The notes under the pieces: model-generated
Seen by the model: only the letters and a program-made list of their open reading frames with translations
Told to the model about the DNA's origin: nothing
The model's database searches: none
In this document: piece by piece, positions 24,277 to 34,306 of the stretch
Layout: every line of letters begins with the position of its first letter
How positions within the stretch are numbered: position 1 is the first letter of the stretch
Source of the DNA: Aerococcus viridans
GTDB taxonomy: Bacteria; Bacillota; Bacilli; Lactobacillales; Aerococcaceae
Assembly (NCBI RefSeq): GCF_001543285.1
Contig: NZ_CP014164.1
Location: 124,001 to 188,000 of the forward strand
Direction of reading: 5' to 3'
DNA length: 64,000 nt
Program-made: the position numbers and the translations under genes

Positions 24277-26202
24277 TTAATTAGATTTTAATAAACGAAG
24301 TCCATTCAGAATAACGACCAACGTACTTCCTTCATGAATAGTGACACTGATTGCTATATCTGTTAGACCTAATAAACTCACTACAACTAAAAAGGCTACG
24401 ACTGCCATTGAAAAAAGGATGTTTTGCCATATGACACGATTCATTTTAGAAGAAATTCCATGAGCTTTAACCAATTTAGATAAGTCATTCTGCATTAAAA
24501 CTAAATCAGACACCTCTACTGCTACATCGGTTCCGTCTCCCATGGCAATCCCTACATTTGCATTCACAAGGGCTGGGGCATCATTTACACCATCACCCAC
24601 CATTGCTGTTACGCCGTATTTCTCTTTTTGCTCGTCTATAATTCGAGATTTATCTTCTGGCATGACATTCGCGATTACTTCATCTATTCCTAATTGTTCA
24701 GCAACTGCTTTTCCTGTCATTTCTGAGTCGCCAGTGATTAGAGTGGTGTGTATGCCTTGTTCTTTAAAGTATTTAATAGTTTCTTTTGCATGTTCACTTG
24801 GAACGTCCATGAGAGCTATAAGTCCAATGACATTCTCATCTTCTGCTACATATACGACTGTCTTACCTTCTGATGCCCACTCATTATTTAAACGAATATA
24901 TTCATTTGCAACCTCGTCAAATGAAGTTGGTTTTCCGATCCGATAATTTTTGCCGTTGTAATCTCCTGTCAACCCTTTACCAATCTGATTTTCTACTTCA
25001 ATAGTCAGTTGATTTTTTTGTTCAAACTTTCTTAGAATGGCATCTGCTAAGGGGTGATTGGATTCTTTTTCAAGAGCTACCACGATATCAATCATATTTT
25101 CTTCGTTCACGGAATCAGCAAAATAATAATTGGTTACTTCAGGTTTTCCTTTGGTCAAAGTTCCGGTCTTATCAAATGCAATGGCTTGAGTATCGGCTAA
25201 TTGAGACAGGTAAGAACTACCTTTTGAAAGGACGCCTTTTTTGGCCAAGTTAGAAGTCGTCGATAAAGTTACCGATACAGTAGCTGCTGCTAAAGCACAG
25301 GGTGAAGCTGCCACTAAAAGGACCAATCCTCTATAGATACTTTGTGACCATGTCCAGTCTAGGAGAAAAGGAGCCAATAACATGAATAACGGAATGGCAA
25401 TTAAAACAACTGTAACGTATTTCGGTTCAAATTTTTGGATTATACTCGCAGCTTTTGTTTGGTTGTCTTGGTTCTGGTTTACTAACTGTAAAATTTTTGA
25501 AAATACTGTATCTTTATTTTCTTTAGTGACTTCCATTGTGAAAGTACCTGTTCCATTGATTGTACTTCCGAAAACGTAGTCTCCTTTGGACTTCTCTTTT
25601 GGGATACTTTCTCCATTAATAGACGACTCATCAATGGACGTAGAGCCTGACAAAATGACGCCATCAATGGGGACTTGATCGCCATTCAATACTTGAAGTT
25701 GATCTCCCACTTTTAATTCACTGACATCAACAATCTTTGTATTCCCATCAGGCAAAATTAACCGAGCAGTCGTTGGATTCATTTCGAGTAATTTCGTGAT
25801 TTCTCGTTTACTTCTTCCTTCAGCGTAATCTTCCAGGAAATGTGCGCCTGAAAAAATGAGAATCAACAACGTTCCTTCCCAAAAATTCCCTATCGCTGAA
25901 GCTCCTATAGCCGCTAATCCCATTAAAATATGAGAATTAGGCGTAAACTTATTATTTGCTTTTGTATTCTCAATTGTCTCTCCAAGACCTTCCAGAACAA
26001 TGACATGATAGCCCGCACTAATTGTGGCGAGTGAGAACATGATGTTTTTAATTAATTGATATTCTCCACTTAAGAACAATGCAACAATTGCCAATGCCAA
26101 ACCAATAAAGTATAGAATAATAGGCATCTTCCCGTGATTGTGATCATGGTCGTGGTTATGTTTCTCTTTTTCCTGTGAATGTTGCTCTTTGGTAGTTTCC
26201 AT
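24277..26202 (-). CDS. P1B-4-type heavy-metal ATPase (Cd/Zn/Co/Fe efflux)
   Basis: A 641-residue metal-pumping ATPase in the membrane. A histidine-rich N terminus (KHNHDHDHNHG) replaces a CxxC metal domain. The membrane metal site is SPC (AASPCALAAA, near residue 300) and the last spans have TIHEGSTLVVILNGLRLL; SPC together with HEG-S/G-T is the P1B-4 signature, a subgroup linked to Co, Fe, Zn or Cd export. DKTGT near residue 340 holds the phosphorylated aspartate, and MVGDGVNDAPAL is the hinge. The start is the ATG at 26202, with AAAGGTGATAG upstream. The stop codon TAA lies within the 8-bp target duplication of the ISL3 element, which therefore truncated no residues. It is divergent from arsR and CDF genes with a shared control region. 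Confidence 0.92.
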   Translation of the reverse strand: METTKEQHSQEKEKHNHDHDHNHGKMPIILYFIGLALAIVALFLSGEYQLIKNIMFSLATISAGYHVIVLEGLGETIENTKANNKFTPNSHILMGLAAIGASAIGNFWEGTLLILIFSGAHFLEDYAEGRSKREITKLLEMNPTTARLILPDGNTKIVDVSELKVGDQLQVLNGDQVPIDGVILSGSTSIDESSINGESIPKEKSKGDYVFGSTINGTGTFTMEVTKENKDTVFSKILQLVNQNQDNQTKAASIIQKFEPKYVTVVLIAIPLFMLLAPFLLDWTWSQSIYRGLVLLVAASPCALAAATVSVTLSTTSNLAKKGVLSKGSSYLSQLADTQAIAFDKTGTLTKGKPEVTNYYFADSVNEENMIDIVVALEKESNHPLADAILRKFEQKNQLTIEVENQIGKGLTGDYNGKNYRIGKPTSFDEVANEYIRLNNEWASEGKTVVYVAEDENVIGLIALMDVPSEHAKETIKYFKEQGIHTTLITGDSEMTGKAVAEQLGIDEVIANVMPEDKSRIIDEQKEKYGVTAMVGDGVNDAPALVNANVGIAMGDGTDVAVEVSDLVLMQNDLSKLVKAHGISSKMNRVIWQNILFSMAVVAFLVVVSLLGLTDIAISVTIHEGSTLVVILNGLRLLKSN

Positions 26203-26502
26203 TTCTATCACCTTTCTTATTAAATTTCTTTGATTTTTGTTGACTTTTTTTGTGCCTTGCAAATTCTGAGCTCGTTTGTTTGCTTAAGTAAGGCAAGGAT
26301 TCATATGGTTTGGGCTTATCCAGTCTCCATCTCCTTTTATTTGTAAATCGGAATGATTATTATTTGCATATGAAGTTTCATTCATATGTTTATGAAATCA
26401 TAATAACTCACTGTATGAGCTTTGTCAAGACAAGATGCTTCTTGTTCAAATGGACTACTATTATGAATACAAAAGTCTTAATTTAGTCTATAAACTAAAA
26501 AC

Positions 26503-26531
26503 TTGCATCGTTTTACCCATGTGGTATTATA
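26503..26531 (+). promoter_or_regulatory. Promoter of the arsR-CDF operon
   Basis: TTGCAT (26503-26508), 17 bp, ATTATA (26526-26531). ATATGAAC and TCATATGAG just downstream (about 26531-26555), and CATATGAAG with CATTCATATG at about 26367-26388 on the ATPase side, have the TGAA/TTCA character of ArsR/SmtB operators, consistent with one regulator controlling both directions. Confidence 0.55.
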
Positions 26532-26569
26532 TATATGAACGGAAAATCATATGAGAGGAATAAGAGCAT

Positions 26570-26884
26570 ATGGATACATCAACATCTTCGCCAATCAATA
26601 AAGAGAAGATTCAATCAATGAGCAAATTATTCAAAGTGATTAGTGACCCTACACGCTTGTCGATTCTCTTTCTCTTACAGAAAAAAGAACTCAGTGTTGG
26701 AAACATTGTGCTTGCATTGGATATGGAACAGTCCGCGATTTCACACCAACTAAAAATATTGAAAGATTCACGTTTAGTGAAAGCAAGAAGAGAAGGGAAA
26801 AGCATGGTTTACAGTCTTGATGATCTTCATGTTTTCAGTATTCTCGAACAAGTCTTAACTCATATCAATGAACAAGAACAATAA
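26570..26884 (+). CDS. ArsR/SmtB-family metal-sensing repressor
   Basis: A 104-residue winged-helix repressor that leaves DNA when metal is bound. The core is SDPTRLSILFLL and the recognition helix MEQSAISHQLKILKDSRLVK. The C-terminal helix has D-L-H and a later H (DDLHVFSILEQVLTHINEQE), which matches three of the four ligands of the alpha-5 zinc site of CzrA/SmtB (D-x-H, then H and H/E). No CVC-type cysteine site is seen, so Zn, Co or Cd rather than arsenic is the probable signal. GAGAGGAA upstream is the ribosome-binding site. Followed by a CDF exporter 23 bp later. Confidence 0.9.
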   Translation: MDTSTSSPINKEKIQSMSKLFKVISDPTRLSILFLLQKKELSVGNIVLALDMEQSAISHQLKILKDSRLVKARREGKSMVYSLDDLHVFSILEQVLTHINEQEQ

Positions 26885-26907
26885 AAGCTAATAAGGTATA
26901 AAACTAA

Positions 26908-27831
26908 ATGGAGGTTTTTAAAATTTCAAAGTCAGAGAAACAAGAAAATCACTCGCACCAAAATCAACCGAATAAGAATATTAAAATTGCTTTTTTCACC
27001 AACTTTATTTTTTCCATGATTGAATTTTTCTTTGGGGCTCTTTTCAATAGTGTGTCAATTATGTCCGACGCCGTTCATGATTTAGGAGATTCCATTTCTA
27101 TTGGATTCGCTTGGTTTTTCCAGGGGTACTCAGAAAAGCAGCAAGATGAACAGTTCACTTTTGGTTATAACCGCTTTTCATTATTAGGGGCGTTGATAAC
27201 TGGAGTAGTACTGATCGGCGGCTCATTTTTTATGATTTACCGAAGTATCCCACGTTTGATTGATCCGCAACCGGTTAATTACAGTGGCATGTTCTGGCTT
27301 TCTCTCGTAGCTATTGCATTGAATGGATATGCGGCTTGGATTTTAAGCAAAGGCACATCCAAAAATGAGGGTATGTTGAACCTCCATATGCTAGAAGATG
27401 TATTAGGGTGGATTGGGGTCTTGGTTGTGAGTATCGTAATGAACTTTACCGAGGCTTATCGATTGGATCCAATCTTATCGATTTTGATAGCACTCTATAT
27501 CCTCTATAAAACTGTACCTGAATTTTTCAGTACAATGAAAATTTTATTGAACGGTTCGCCGGAAAATGTAAACGTAGAGAACCTGGCGAACTCCATTAAC
27601 AATATTCCTGCTGTAAAGGACCTCTCTCATTTTCACATTTGGTCACTGGACGGAGAAGAAAATGCCCTTATCGTTACGGTTCTTATAGACTCTTCCGATA
27701 TAAACAAGACTAGGGAAATCAAAGAAGAAATTGCAGAGCTTGCCCACACATCGGGTGTAAAGGATCATATCACAATAGAAATAACTACAAGTAAAGACGA
27801 ACTGGAAAAAGGGTATGCTTATGGCAGTTAA
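26908..27831 (+). CDS. czcD: Cation diffusion facilitator (CzcD/ZitB-type)
   Basis: A 307-residue metal/proton antiporter that exports Zn, Cd or Co. The transport site is visible as SDAVHDLGD in span 2 (H-x3-D) and LHMLEDVLG in span 5 (H/D-x3-D). A histidine-containing N terminus (NHSHQNQ) and a C-terminal cytoplasmic domain (HFHIWSLDGEEN ... HITIEI) complete the family layout with six spans. Cotranscribed with arsR, and followed by a strong terminator; with the divergent ATPase it forms a compact metal-resistance cluster. Confidence 0.92.
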   Translation: MEVFKISKSEKQENHSHQNQPNKNIKIAFFTNFIFSMIEFFFGALFNSVSIMSDAVHDLGDSISIGFAWFFQGYSEKQQDEQFTFGYNRFSLLGALITGVVLIGGSFFMIYRSIPRLIDPQPVNYSGMFWLSLVAIALNGYAAWILSKGTSKNEGMLNLHMLEDVLGWIGVLVVSIVMNFTEAYRLDPILSILIALYILYKTVPEFFSTMKILLNGSPENVNVENLANSINNIPAVKDLSHFHIWSLDGEENALIVTVLIDSSDINKTREIKEEIAELAHTSGVKDHITIEITTSKDELEKGYAYGS

Positions 27832-27862
27832 AGTATTTATATATTGAAAAAAGGACTATTTT

Positions 27863-27911
27863 AAATCGAGTAGGAGACTAGCCAATTAATGGCTAGTCTC
27901 CTACTCGATTT
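27863..27911. terminator. Strong hairpin terminator after the CDF gene
   Basis: A perfect stem of about 22 bp (27863-27884 with 27890-27911) around ATTAA, flanked by A and T runs, active in both directions. Confidence 0.85.
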
Positions 27912-28060
27912 ATTAGTGCAAAGCACCCCTTAAATTTAATGCAAAATAAAATTACAATTTACACTTAATTGGCTTTTTTTACTTAATTTATCGGTTTCAT
28001 AACTTATTATTTTTGATACTGAAATCACAGAGAAAAAATAGAGTTTTTTTCTGATTTAAC

Positions 28061-29383
28061 GATAAAGTCCGTATAATTGTGTAAAAGTAAAAAGGCCATA
28101 TAACAGTCCTTTTACGGTACAATGTTTTTAACGACAAAAACATACCCAGGAGGACTTTTACATGACCCAAGTACATTTTACACTGAAAAGCGAAGAGATT
28201 CAAAGCATTATTGAATATTCTGTAAAGGATGACGTTTCTAAAAATATTTTAACAACGGTATTTAATCAACTAATGGAAAATCAACGAACAGAATATATTC
28301 AAGCAAAAGAATATGAACGAACAGAAAACCGACAAAGTCAACGAAATGGCTATTATGAGCGCAGCTTTACGACACGTGTAGGCACGCTAGAATTAAAAGT
28401 ACCCAGAACACGTGATGGTCATTTTTTACCCACAGTGTTTGAACGTTATCAACGAAACGAAAAAGCCCTCATGGCTTCAATGTTGGAAATGTATGTATCA
28501 GGCGTTTCAACTCGTAAAGTATCAAAAATTGTGGAAGAACTTTGTGGTAAATCCGTCTCTAAGTCCTTCGTTTCTAGCTTAACAGAACAGCTAGAACCTA
28601 TGGTTAACGAGTGGCAGAATCGTTTATTATCAGAAAAAAATTATCCTTACTTAATGACCGATGTACTCTATATAAAAGTACGAGAAGAAAATCGAGTACT
28701 CTCAAAAAGCTGTCATATAGCGATTGGAATAACCAAAGATGGCGACCGTGAAATTATCGGCTTCATGATTCAAAGTGGCGAAAGCGAAGAGACCTGGACA
28801 ACATTTTTTGAATACCTAAAAGAACGCGGTTTACAAGGTACGGAACTCGTTATTTCTGATGCGCACAAAGGATTAGTCTCTGCCATTAGAAAATCCTTCA
28901 CCAACGTAAGTTGGCAAAGATGCCAAGTTCACTTCCTAAGAAATATCTTTACCACCATTCCTAAAAAAAATTCAAAATCTTTCAGAGAAGCTGTTAAAGG
29001 AATTTTTAAGTTCACAGATATTAACTTAGCGCGTGAGGCTAAAAATCGATTGATTCATGATTATATCGATCAACCAAAATATTCAAAAGCTTGCGCATCA
29101 TTGGATGATGGATTCGAAGACGCCTTTCAATATACCGTACAAGGAAATTCCCACAATCGACTAAAGAGTACCAATCTAATTGAACGACTGAATCAAGAAG
29201 TACGCAGAAGAGAAAAGATTATTCGCATCTTCCCCAATCAAACATCAGCCAATCGCTTAATTGGAGCCGTTCTTATGGACCTGCATGATGAATGGATTTA
29301 TTCTTCAAGAAAATACATCAATTTTGATAAGTAAAAATGGTAAAAACATTGTATAGCATTTTACACAGGAGTCTGGACTTGAC
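28061..29383 (+). mobile_element. IS256-family insertion sequence, copy 1
   Basis: 1323 bp with imperfect terminal repeats (GATAAAGTCC...TGTGTAAAA left; complement of GTCAAGTCC...TGTGTAAAA right). The 9-bp target duplication TGATTTAAC lies at 28052-28060 and 29384-29392, so the ends are certain. Its transposase is identical to that of copy 2 at 46891-48213, which is in the opposite orientation. It lies between the metal-resistance cluster and hsdM. Bases 29393-29637 contain the hsdM leader only. Confidence 0.93.
28162..29334 (+). CDS. IS256-family transposase, copy 1
   Basis: A 390-residue MULE-type DDE transposase. Typical regions are RQSQRNGYYERSFTTRVGTL, then the first aspartate in YLMTDVLYIKVREE, the second in LVISDAHKGLVSAIRKSF with the WQRCQVHFLRNI motif, and the glutamate in TNLIERLNQEVRRREKIIRI. 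AGGAGG precedes the ATG. The protein is identical in sequence to that at 46940-48112, showing recent transposition within this replicon. Confidence 0.96.
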   Translation: MTQVHFTLKSEEIQSIIEYSVKDDVSKNILTTVFNQLMENQRTEYIQAKEYERTENRQSQRNGYYERSFTTRVGTLELKVPRTRDGHFLPTVFERYQRNEKALMASMLEMYVSGVSTRKVSKIVEELCGKSVSKSFVSSLTEQLEPMVNEWQNRLLSEKNYPYLMTDVLYIKVREENRVLSKSCHIAIGITKDGDREIIGFMIQSGESEETWTTFFEYLKERGLQGTELVISDAHKGLVSAIRKSFTNVSWQRCQVHFLRNIFTTIPKKNSKSFREAVKGIFKFTDINLAREAKNRLIHDYIDQPKYSKACASLDDGFEDAFQYTVQGNSHNRLKSTNLIERLNQEVRRREKIIRIFPNQTSANRLIGAVLMDLHDEWIYSSRKYINFDK

Positions 29384-29637
29384 TGATTTAACAATCTAAT
29401 ATAGATTCTAGTTAGTTAATAGAGTAACAATTCAGAGATTGTGTAGTTTCTTGGTCGAATTAATTATCACAAATAAGTTGAAATAAGAGAAGCCAATAAA
29501 AATGCCAAGAGGCTGGGAAACATTTACAAATCGGCGCTATAAACATTCACTCATTTGTTATGATAGATACATAGTATTTAATTATGTATTTTAAACAATA
29601 AAAGTGATGACATTAAATTATATTTGGAGGATTACAC

Positions 29638-30702
29638 ATGACTAAGGGAACAGCAACAGAACTATATCAAGCATTATGGACTTCGGCAGATGTATTACGT
29701 TCAAAAATGGACGCTAGTGAGTATAAGAACTATTTACTTGGATTGATTTTCTACAAATATTTATCAGATACGATGCTAGTGCATTCATCTGAAATGTTAG
29801 ATGAAAAGACAGAAAATTTAGATGAAGCTTTAGATATGTACCGTGAAGCTTACGCGGATGATGAATTTAGTGAAGAGTTCCAATCTGCATTGGTTTATGA
29901 AATGTCTTATCGAATTAAACCAGAATTAACATTCTCTGCTTTGATGGAAGAAATCAATAACCATACATTCCAACGTGAACATTTACAACAAGGTTTACGT
30001 GATATTGAACAATCGTCAAACGTGTTTGAAGATTTATTCGAAGATATTGATTTAAATTCTAAAAAATTAGGTGCTACACCACAAAAACAAAACGATACTA
30101 TTTCTCAAGTTATGAAAGCTTTAGACAATTTAAACTTGGCTAATTATGACGGGGACGCACTAGGAGATGCCTATGAATACCTTATCGGACAGTTTGCGGA
30201 AGACTCAGGTAAGAAAGCCGGGGAGTTCTACACGCCATCTCAGGTGTCCACACTTATGACCCGAATCGCTTTGGCAAATAAAGAAGATAAGAAAGGTTTA
30301 ACCGTCTATGACCCCACAATGGGTTCAGGTTCATTACTGTTAAATGCGTCTAAATATTCAAATGAAGCGTCAACAATTCGTTATTTTGGTCAAGAATTAA
30401 ATACGTCAACATATAACCTAGCTCGTATGAATATGTTCCTACATAATGTAGACCCTGAGAACCAAATTTTGCGTAATGGGGACACGTTAGATGCGGACTG
30501 GCCACAAGATGAGCCTACAAACTTTGATGCCGTTCTGATGAACCCACCTTATTCAGCAAAATGGTCAGCAGCTAAAGGTTTCTTAGATGACCCACGTTTC
30601 GCTTCTTATGGTGTATTACCGCCAAAATCAAAAGCTGACTTTGCTTTCTTATTACATGGTTACTTCCACTTGAAGAATGATGGCAAAATGGCCATTGTTT
30701 TA
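29638..30702 (+). pseudogene. hsdM: hsdM, 5' part: type I restriction-modification methyltransferase, disrupted
   Basis: Codes for the first 355 residues of the adenine methyltransferase subunit of a type I R-M system. The N-terminal helical bundle (TELYQALWTSADVLRSKMDA) is followed by GEFYTPSQV, the SAM-binding motif DPTMGSGSLLLNA and the catalytic NPPYSAKW. The coding sequence breaks after GKMAIVL at 30702; a few foreign codons (YHKNR) and a stop at 30718 follow. The matching 3' part starts at 48701 with VLPHGVLFRG. GGAGGATTAC upstream is the ribosome-binding site. Catalytic motifs I and IV are in this half, but without the C-terminal part the complex with HsdS is unlikely. Confidence 0.93.
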
Positions 30703-30820
30703 TATCATAAAAATAGATAATGTTCATAAATTAGAAAGAAAAACTGAACAATAAATTTAATAAAATTGTACCCATTAAGATTCGCTCACTTGTTTATTGA
30801 GTGTTTTTTTTTATATCTAA

Positions 30821-31153
30821 ATGATTAAATTACTACAAGGTATTGATTCTAAGTTTTGTAAAACCATTACACCTGACCGTGGTAAAGAATTTAGTCAACA
30901 CGCCCGATTGACTGAGGAATTAAATAATACGCAAATTTATTTTCCAGATCCTCATGCCCCTCGGCAAAGAGGATCTAATGAGAATACGAATGGACTCCTT
31001 AGAGAGTACTCACCGAAAGGTGTTGATTTGACAGATGCAACTGATGAAGAGATACAAGGTTGGGCAACGAAATTAAATACACGTCCGAAAAAATGTTTGA
31101 ATTGGAAAACACCTTATGAAATCTTTTATAAAACTGTGTTGCACTTAATTTGA
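30821..31153 (+). pseudogene. IS30-family transposase, C-terminal remnant
   Basis: About 110 residues covering the last part of an IS30 transposase: ITPDRGKEFSQHARLTEEL (second aspartate), YFPDPHAPRQRGSNENTNGL (catalytic glutamate in NEN) and NTRPKKCLNWKTPYEIFYK. The N-terminal half is missing. The stop is followed by TTTGACAATTTAA, the usual IS30 right end. It lies just inside the left end of the 18-kb insertion. Confidence 0.85.
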
Positions 31154-31318
31154 CAATTTAAGATGTAAAACCTACTTCTCGACGTAAGCTTGCGCAATTT
31201 AATTGAGCATTTAGAAAAATAAAAATTACATGTATAATGAAATAAATAATTTGTTGTTGTTTATTAAATTTAAAAAAGATATAGAAATCAATTTCCGATT
31301 GTGTAAGGAGGTAAAAGA

Positions 31319-32473
31319 GTGAGAGAGTTAGAACAAATACAGGATAATCAAATTTTTAACGAACATATAGAAAATGTTATGAACCACATCGATTCTGACA
31401 AACAAAGTTGGTTATTTGGGGCAGGAATTAGTTATGATGCAGGGATACCTTTAATGTCTCCATTAACTGATTTAGTAGAAATGAGAATGGACCAAGACAA
31501 CAAAAGACTACTTGAAAAAATAAAAGAATCATTAGAAAAAGATTGCCATGTTGAACACATTTTAAGTCATATTGGTGATTTATTGTCATTGATTGATAGA
31601 ACTAGGAAAAAAGAAATAAAGATTTCTGAGACAACCTATACCAAAGAAAACCTCGAAGATTTATATAGAGAAATTTTAGTGAAGCTAACAGATACCATTA
31701 GATATGGATATAACAAGAAGGATGATGAAATAATCTATGGAACAGCAACGGAACCTCTTGTTTCTATTGAATACCATTTGGAGTTCATAGAAGGATTGTT
31801 GAAAAATCATCTTGGTGTTGAAAAACGGAGAAACATAAAGTTTTATACAACTAATTACGATACATTACTTGAGGACGCATTGATTTTGAAACGAAAGAAA
31901 GTTGTAGATGGATTTTCAGGTGGTGCCATGGGATTTTGGAACCCGAAAGAGTATTCTGAAAGAAAAGAGTTAGCCTACCCGGTTTATAAATTACATGGAT
32001 CAATAGACTGGTTTCAAGATGAAGAGTACGGACTTATTAGAACAAGATATGGTACTAAATATACATCTGATAAGTCGAGAGTCCTAATATATCCTCAAGC
32101 TACTAAGTACGTAGAGACACAAAAAGATCCGTTCGCAACAATTTTTCAAGCTTTTAGAAGCGACATTAATAGTAATCAGAGCAAGTTATTTGTTTGTGGA
32201 TATAGTTTTGGTGACAACCATATAAATAATGAAATTTTTAATGGTTTATTAAAAATACATAATAATAGTACTCTTATTATCTTTATTGATAATATGTCCG
32301 ATACTCTCATTGATTGGCAAAATAATGATTTAATAAATGAGAGAATCTACTGCTTAACATCCACAGGAATATGTTACAAAAATAAAATTTACTCCGAAGA
32401 AAATGAACAATACAATTATCCATGGTGGACATTTTCTGGACTTACAAACTTTCTAAATGGAACTATAAAGTAA
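31319..32473 (+). CDS. SIR2-family NADase-like defence effector
   Basis: A 384-residue protein with the SIR2 (sirtuin-like) NAD-binding fold: GAGIS at 34-38 (WLFGAGISYDAGIP), TTNYD at 177-181 with N179, KLHGS at 224-228 with the catalytic H226, and GYSFGDNHIN at 294-303. There is no zinc-finger CxxC of deacetylase sirtuins, so NAD cleavage rather than deacetylation is expected. SIR2 proteins next to HerA ATPases form the known SIR2-HerA anti-phage complex, which depletes NAD on infection. A GTG start at 31319 with TAAGGAGGT seven bases upstream. First gene of a three-gene operon, 16 bp before herA. Confidence 0.88.
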   Translation: MRELEQIQDNQIFNEHIENVMNHIDSDKQSWLFGAGISYDAGIPLMSPLTDLVEMRMDQDNKRLLEKIKESLEKDCHVEHILSHIGDLLSLIDRTRKKEIKISETTYTKENLEDLYREILVKLTDTIRYGYNKKDDEIIYGTATEPLVSIEYHLEFIEGLLKNHLGVEKRRNIKFYTTNYDTLLEDALILKRKKVVDGFSGGAMGFWNPKEYSERKELAYPVYKLHGSIDWFQDEEYGLIRTRYGTKYTSDKSRVLIYPQATKYVETQKDPFATIFQAFRSDINSNQSKLFVCGYSFGDNHINNEIFNGLLKIHNNSTLIIFIDNMSDTLIDWQNNDLINERIYCLTSTGICYKNKIYSEENEQYNYPWWTFSGLTNFLNGTIK

Positions 32474-32489
32474 AGGAGGGAATCAATAA

Positions 32490-34274
32490 ATGGTATTTGA
32501 TCCTGTAAAAGAGCTACAGATCGGGAAAGTTAACGAAGTTAATGGAACCGCTATAAAAGTAGAGCTAGATCCAGAAATTATAACACTTACAAAATCGTAC
32601 AGAGGTAAAGTGATAGCTATAGGCCAAATGGCGAGTATAGTTAAAATTCACTTCGGAAGGACAATTTTATTTGCTAGTGTTTCAATGTTAAGAATGAAAA
32701 ATGAACTGATTTCAGACGGAACTACATTGACAATGGATAAAGATGCTAGAATTCTAGAAGCTGAATTAATAGGACAAGGGACATACGATTTTTCCAATAA
32801 GACTTTGGAATTTGACAGGGGGGTATCTAAGTACCCTCTACCTACTCAAGATGTCTATTTAATGACAGATGAAGAAATGAAGTTACTTTATCAAGGAGCA
32901 GAAAGTAAAGCAGAAAAGTCGGAGCATTTGTTAGTCATAGGAAAATATTCAGGGACTAGACAAGATTGTAGGGCTGATATAAACAAGTTATTTGGCAATC
33001 ATTGTGCAATTCTGGGCTCTACGGGTACTGGGAAATCAGGTACAGTTAGTGCTATTATACATGGGATTATGGAAAAAGATGAGGGGGGAATTCATCCAAG
33101 AATTATTATGATTGATCCACATGGTGAGTATAAGAATACATTTAAGAAATACGGTGTTACATTCAAAGCTTATGGAGGAGATGATGAGAATGGTTCAGAG
33201 AATTTGATTCTACCTTATTGGCTAATGACTAGTGATGAATTTAGATCTCTTGTGATAGGGAAGACTGAGTATGAAGCAACAAGTCAAAATAATATTGTAT
33301 ATGAAGCTTTGAGATATGCAAGGTTAGTATCTAAAGGTATGATTGATAGATTTGACGAAGATGTCGCTGGGAGTACTCCATTTATTATAAAAGAGGAGTA
33401 TACTGAGGCTGATATTTTGGATTTTGATAGAGATAAGCCGGTTCCTTTCAAAATTTCAGATTTTGTACTGCACGTAGATAAAGTACAAGGACGCAAATCT
33501 GGAAGAAAAGAAAAACTAGCGGCTTCATCTGGTAGAGATAAAGTGGAAGAAGTGTTGAAAAAGCTTCGTATCTTACAATCAAATCCTCAATTGAGGTTTA
33601 TTATGGAAGAATATAATGAAGAGACTAGTTTTACATTGTTCCAAGTGATAAACCAATTAATTGGAGATAGTTTAGGACAAAATAAAGGTCTTAAGGTGAT
33701 AGATATTTCAGGACTTCCGAACGAAACTGCCGGAATTTTAACTGCACTTATTTCTAGGTTGGTATTTCAATACAAGCTTTGGCAAAGTACTGAAGATAGA
33801 AAAAAAAACCCAATACTTCTAGTATATGAAGAAGCTCATAGATACGTACCTAATAGTGGTGAAGCTCAATACAAAGAAGCACAAGTAGCTGTTCGAAGAA
33901 TAGCAAAGGAAGGAAGGAAATATGGTGTTGGCTTAATGTTAGTATCCCAACGACCAGCAGATTTGGAAAAAACAGTATTATCGCAGTGTTCATCATGGGT
34001 TATTATGAGGTTAACAAATTCCACAGATCAGTCCTATATATCAAATTTTTTACCTGATAATTTAGTAGGTTTGACAAAAATTTTACCTTCTTTAACAAGA
34101 AGGGAAGCTATATTTGTTGGAGAAGCTAGTTTAATTCCAAGCAGAATTAAAATAAGAGAATTGAATAAAGAAGAATTACCCGATTCTTCAGATATTGATT
34201 TTGTCTCTGGTTGGAGGAATAGTCTACCGAGCGAAAGTGATATTAGCAATTCTATTGAAAGCTGGGTATTATAA
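32490..34274 (+). CDS. herA: HerA-like hexameric ATPase/helicase (DUF87)
   Basis: A 594-residue FtsK/HerA-type ATPase. An N-terminal HAS-barrel-like beta domain (1-130) is followed by Walker A GSTGTGKS at 176-183, MIDPHGEY near 207-214, Walker B LLVYEEAHRYV near 441-451, and VSQRPADLEK near 487 with a downstream arginine-finger region. HerA assembles as a hexamer and forms a complex with SIR2 nucleases/NADases in defence. Good ribosome-binding site (AAAGGAGGG). It lies 16 bp after the SIR2 gene and 32 bp before the SEFIR gene, all on the same strand. Confidence 0.92.
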   Translation: MVFDPVKELQIGKVNEVNGTAIKVELDPEIITLTKSYRGKVIAIGQMASIVKIHFGRTILFASVSMLRMKNELISDGTTLTMDKDARILEAELIGQGTYDFSNKTLEFDRGVSKYPLPTQDVYLMTDEEMKLLYQGAESKAEKSEHLLVIGKYSGTRQDCRADINKLFGNHCAILGSTGTGKSGTVSAIIHGIMEKDEGGIHPRIIMIDPHGEYKNTFKKYGVTFKAYGGDDENGSENLILPYWLMTSDEFRSLVIGKTEYEATSQNNIVYEALRYARLVSKGMIDRFDEDVAGSTPFIIKEEYTEADILDFDRDKPVPFKISDFVLHVDKVQGRKSGRKEKLAASSGRDKVEEVLKKLRILQSNPQLRFIMEEYNEETSFTLFQVINQLIGDSLGQNKGLKVIDISGLPNETAGILTALISRLVFQYKLWQSTEDRKKNPILLVYEEAHRYVPNSGEAQYKEAQVAVRRIAKEGRKYGVGLMLVSQRPADLEKTVLSQCSSWVIMRLTNSTDQSYISNFLPDNLVGLTKILPSLTRREAIFVGEASLIPSRIKIRELNKEELPDSSDIDFVSGWRNSLPSESDISNSIESWVL

Positions 34275-34306
34275 ATAGAATAATAATGATTTAGGAGATA
34301 AATAAA

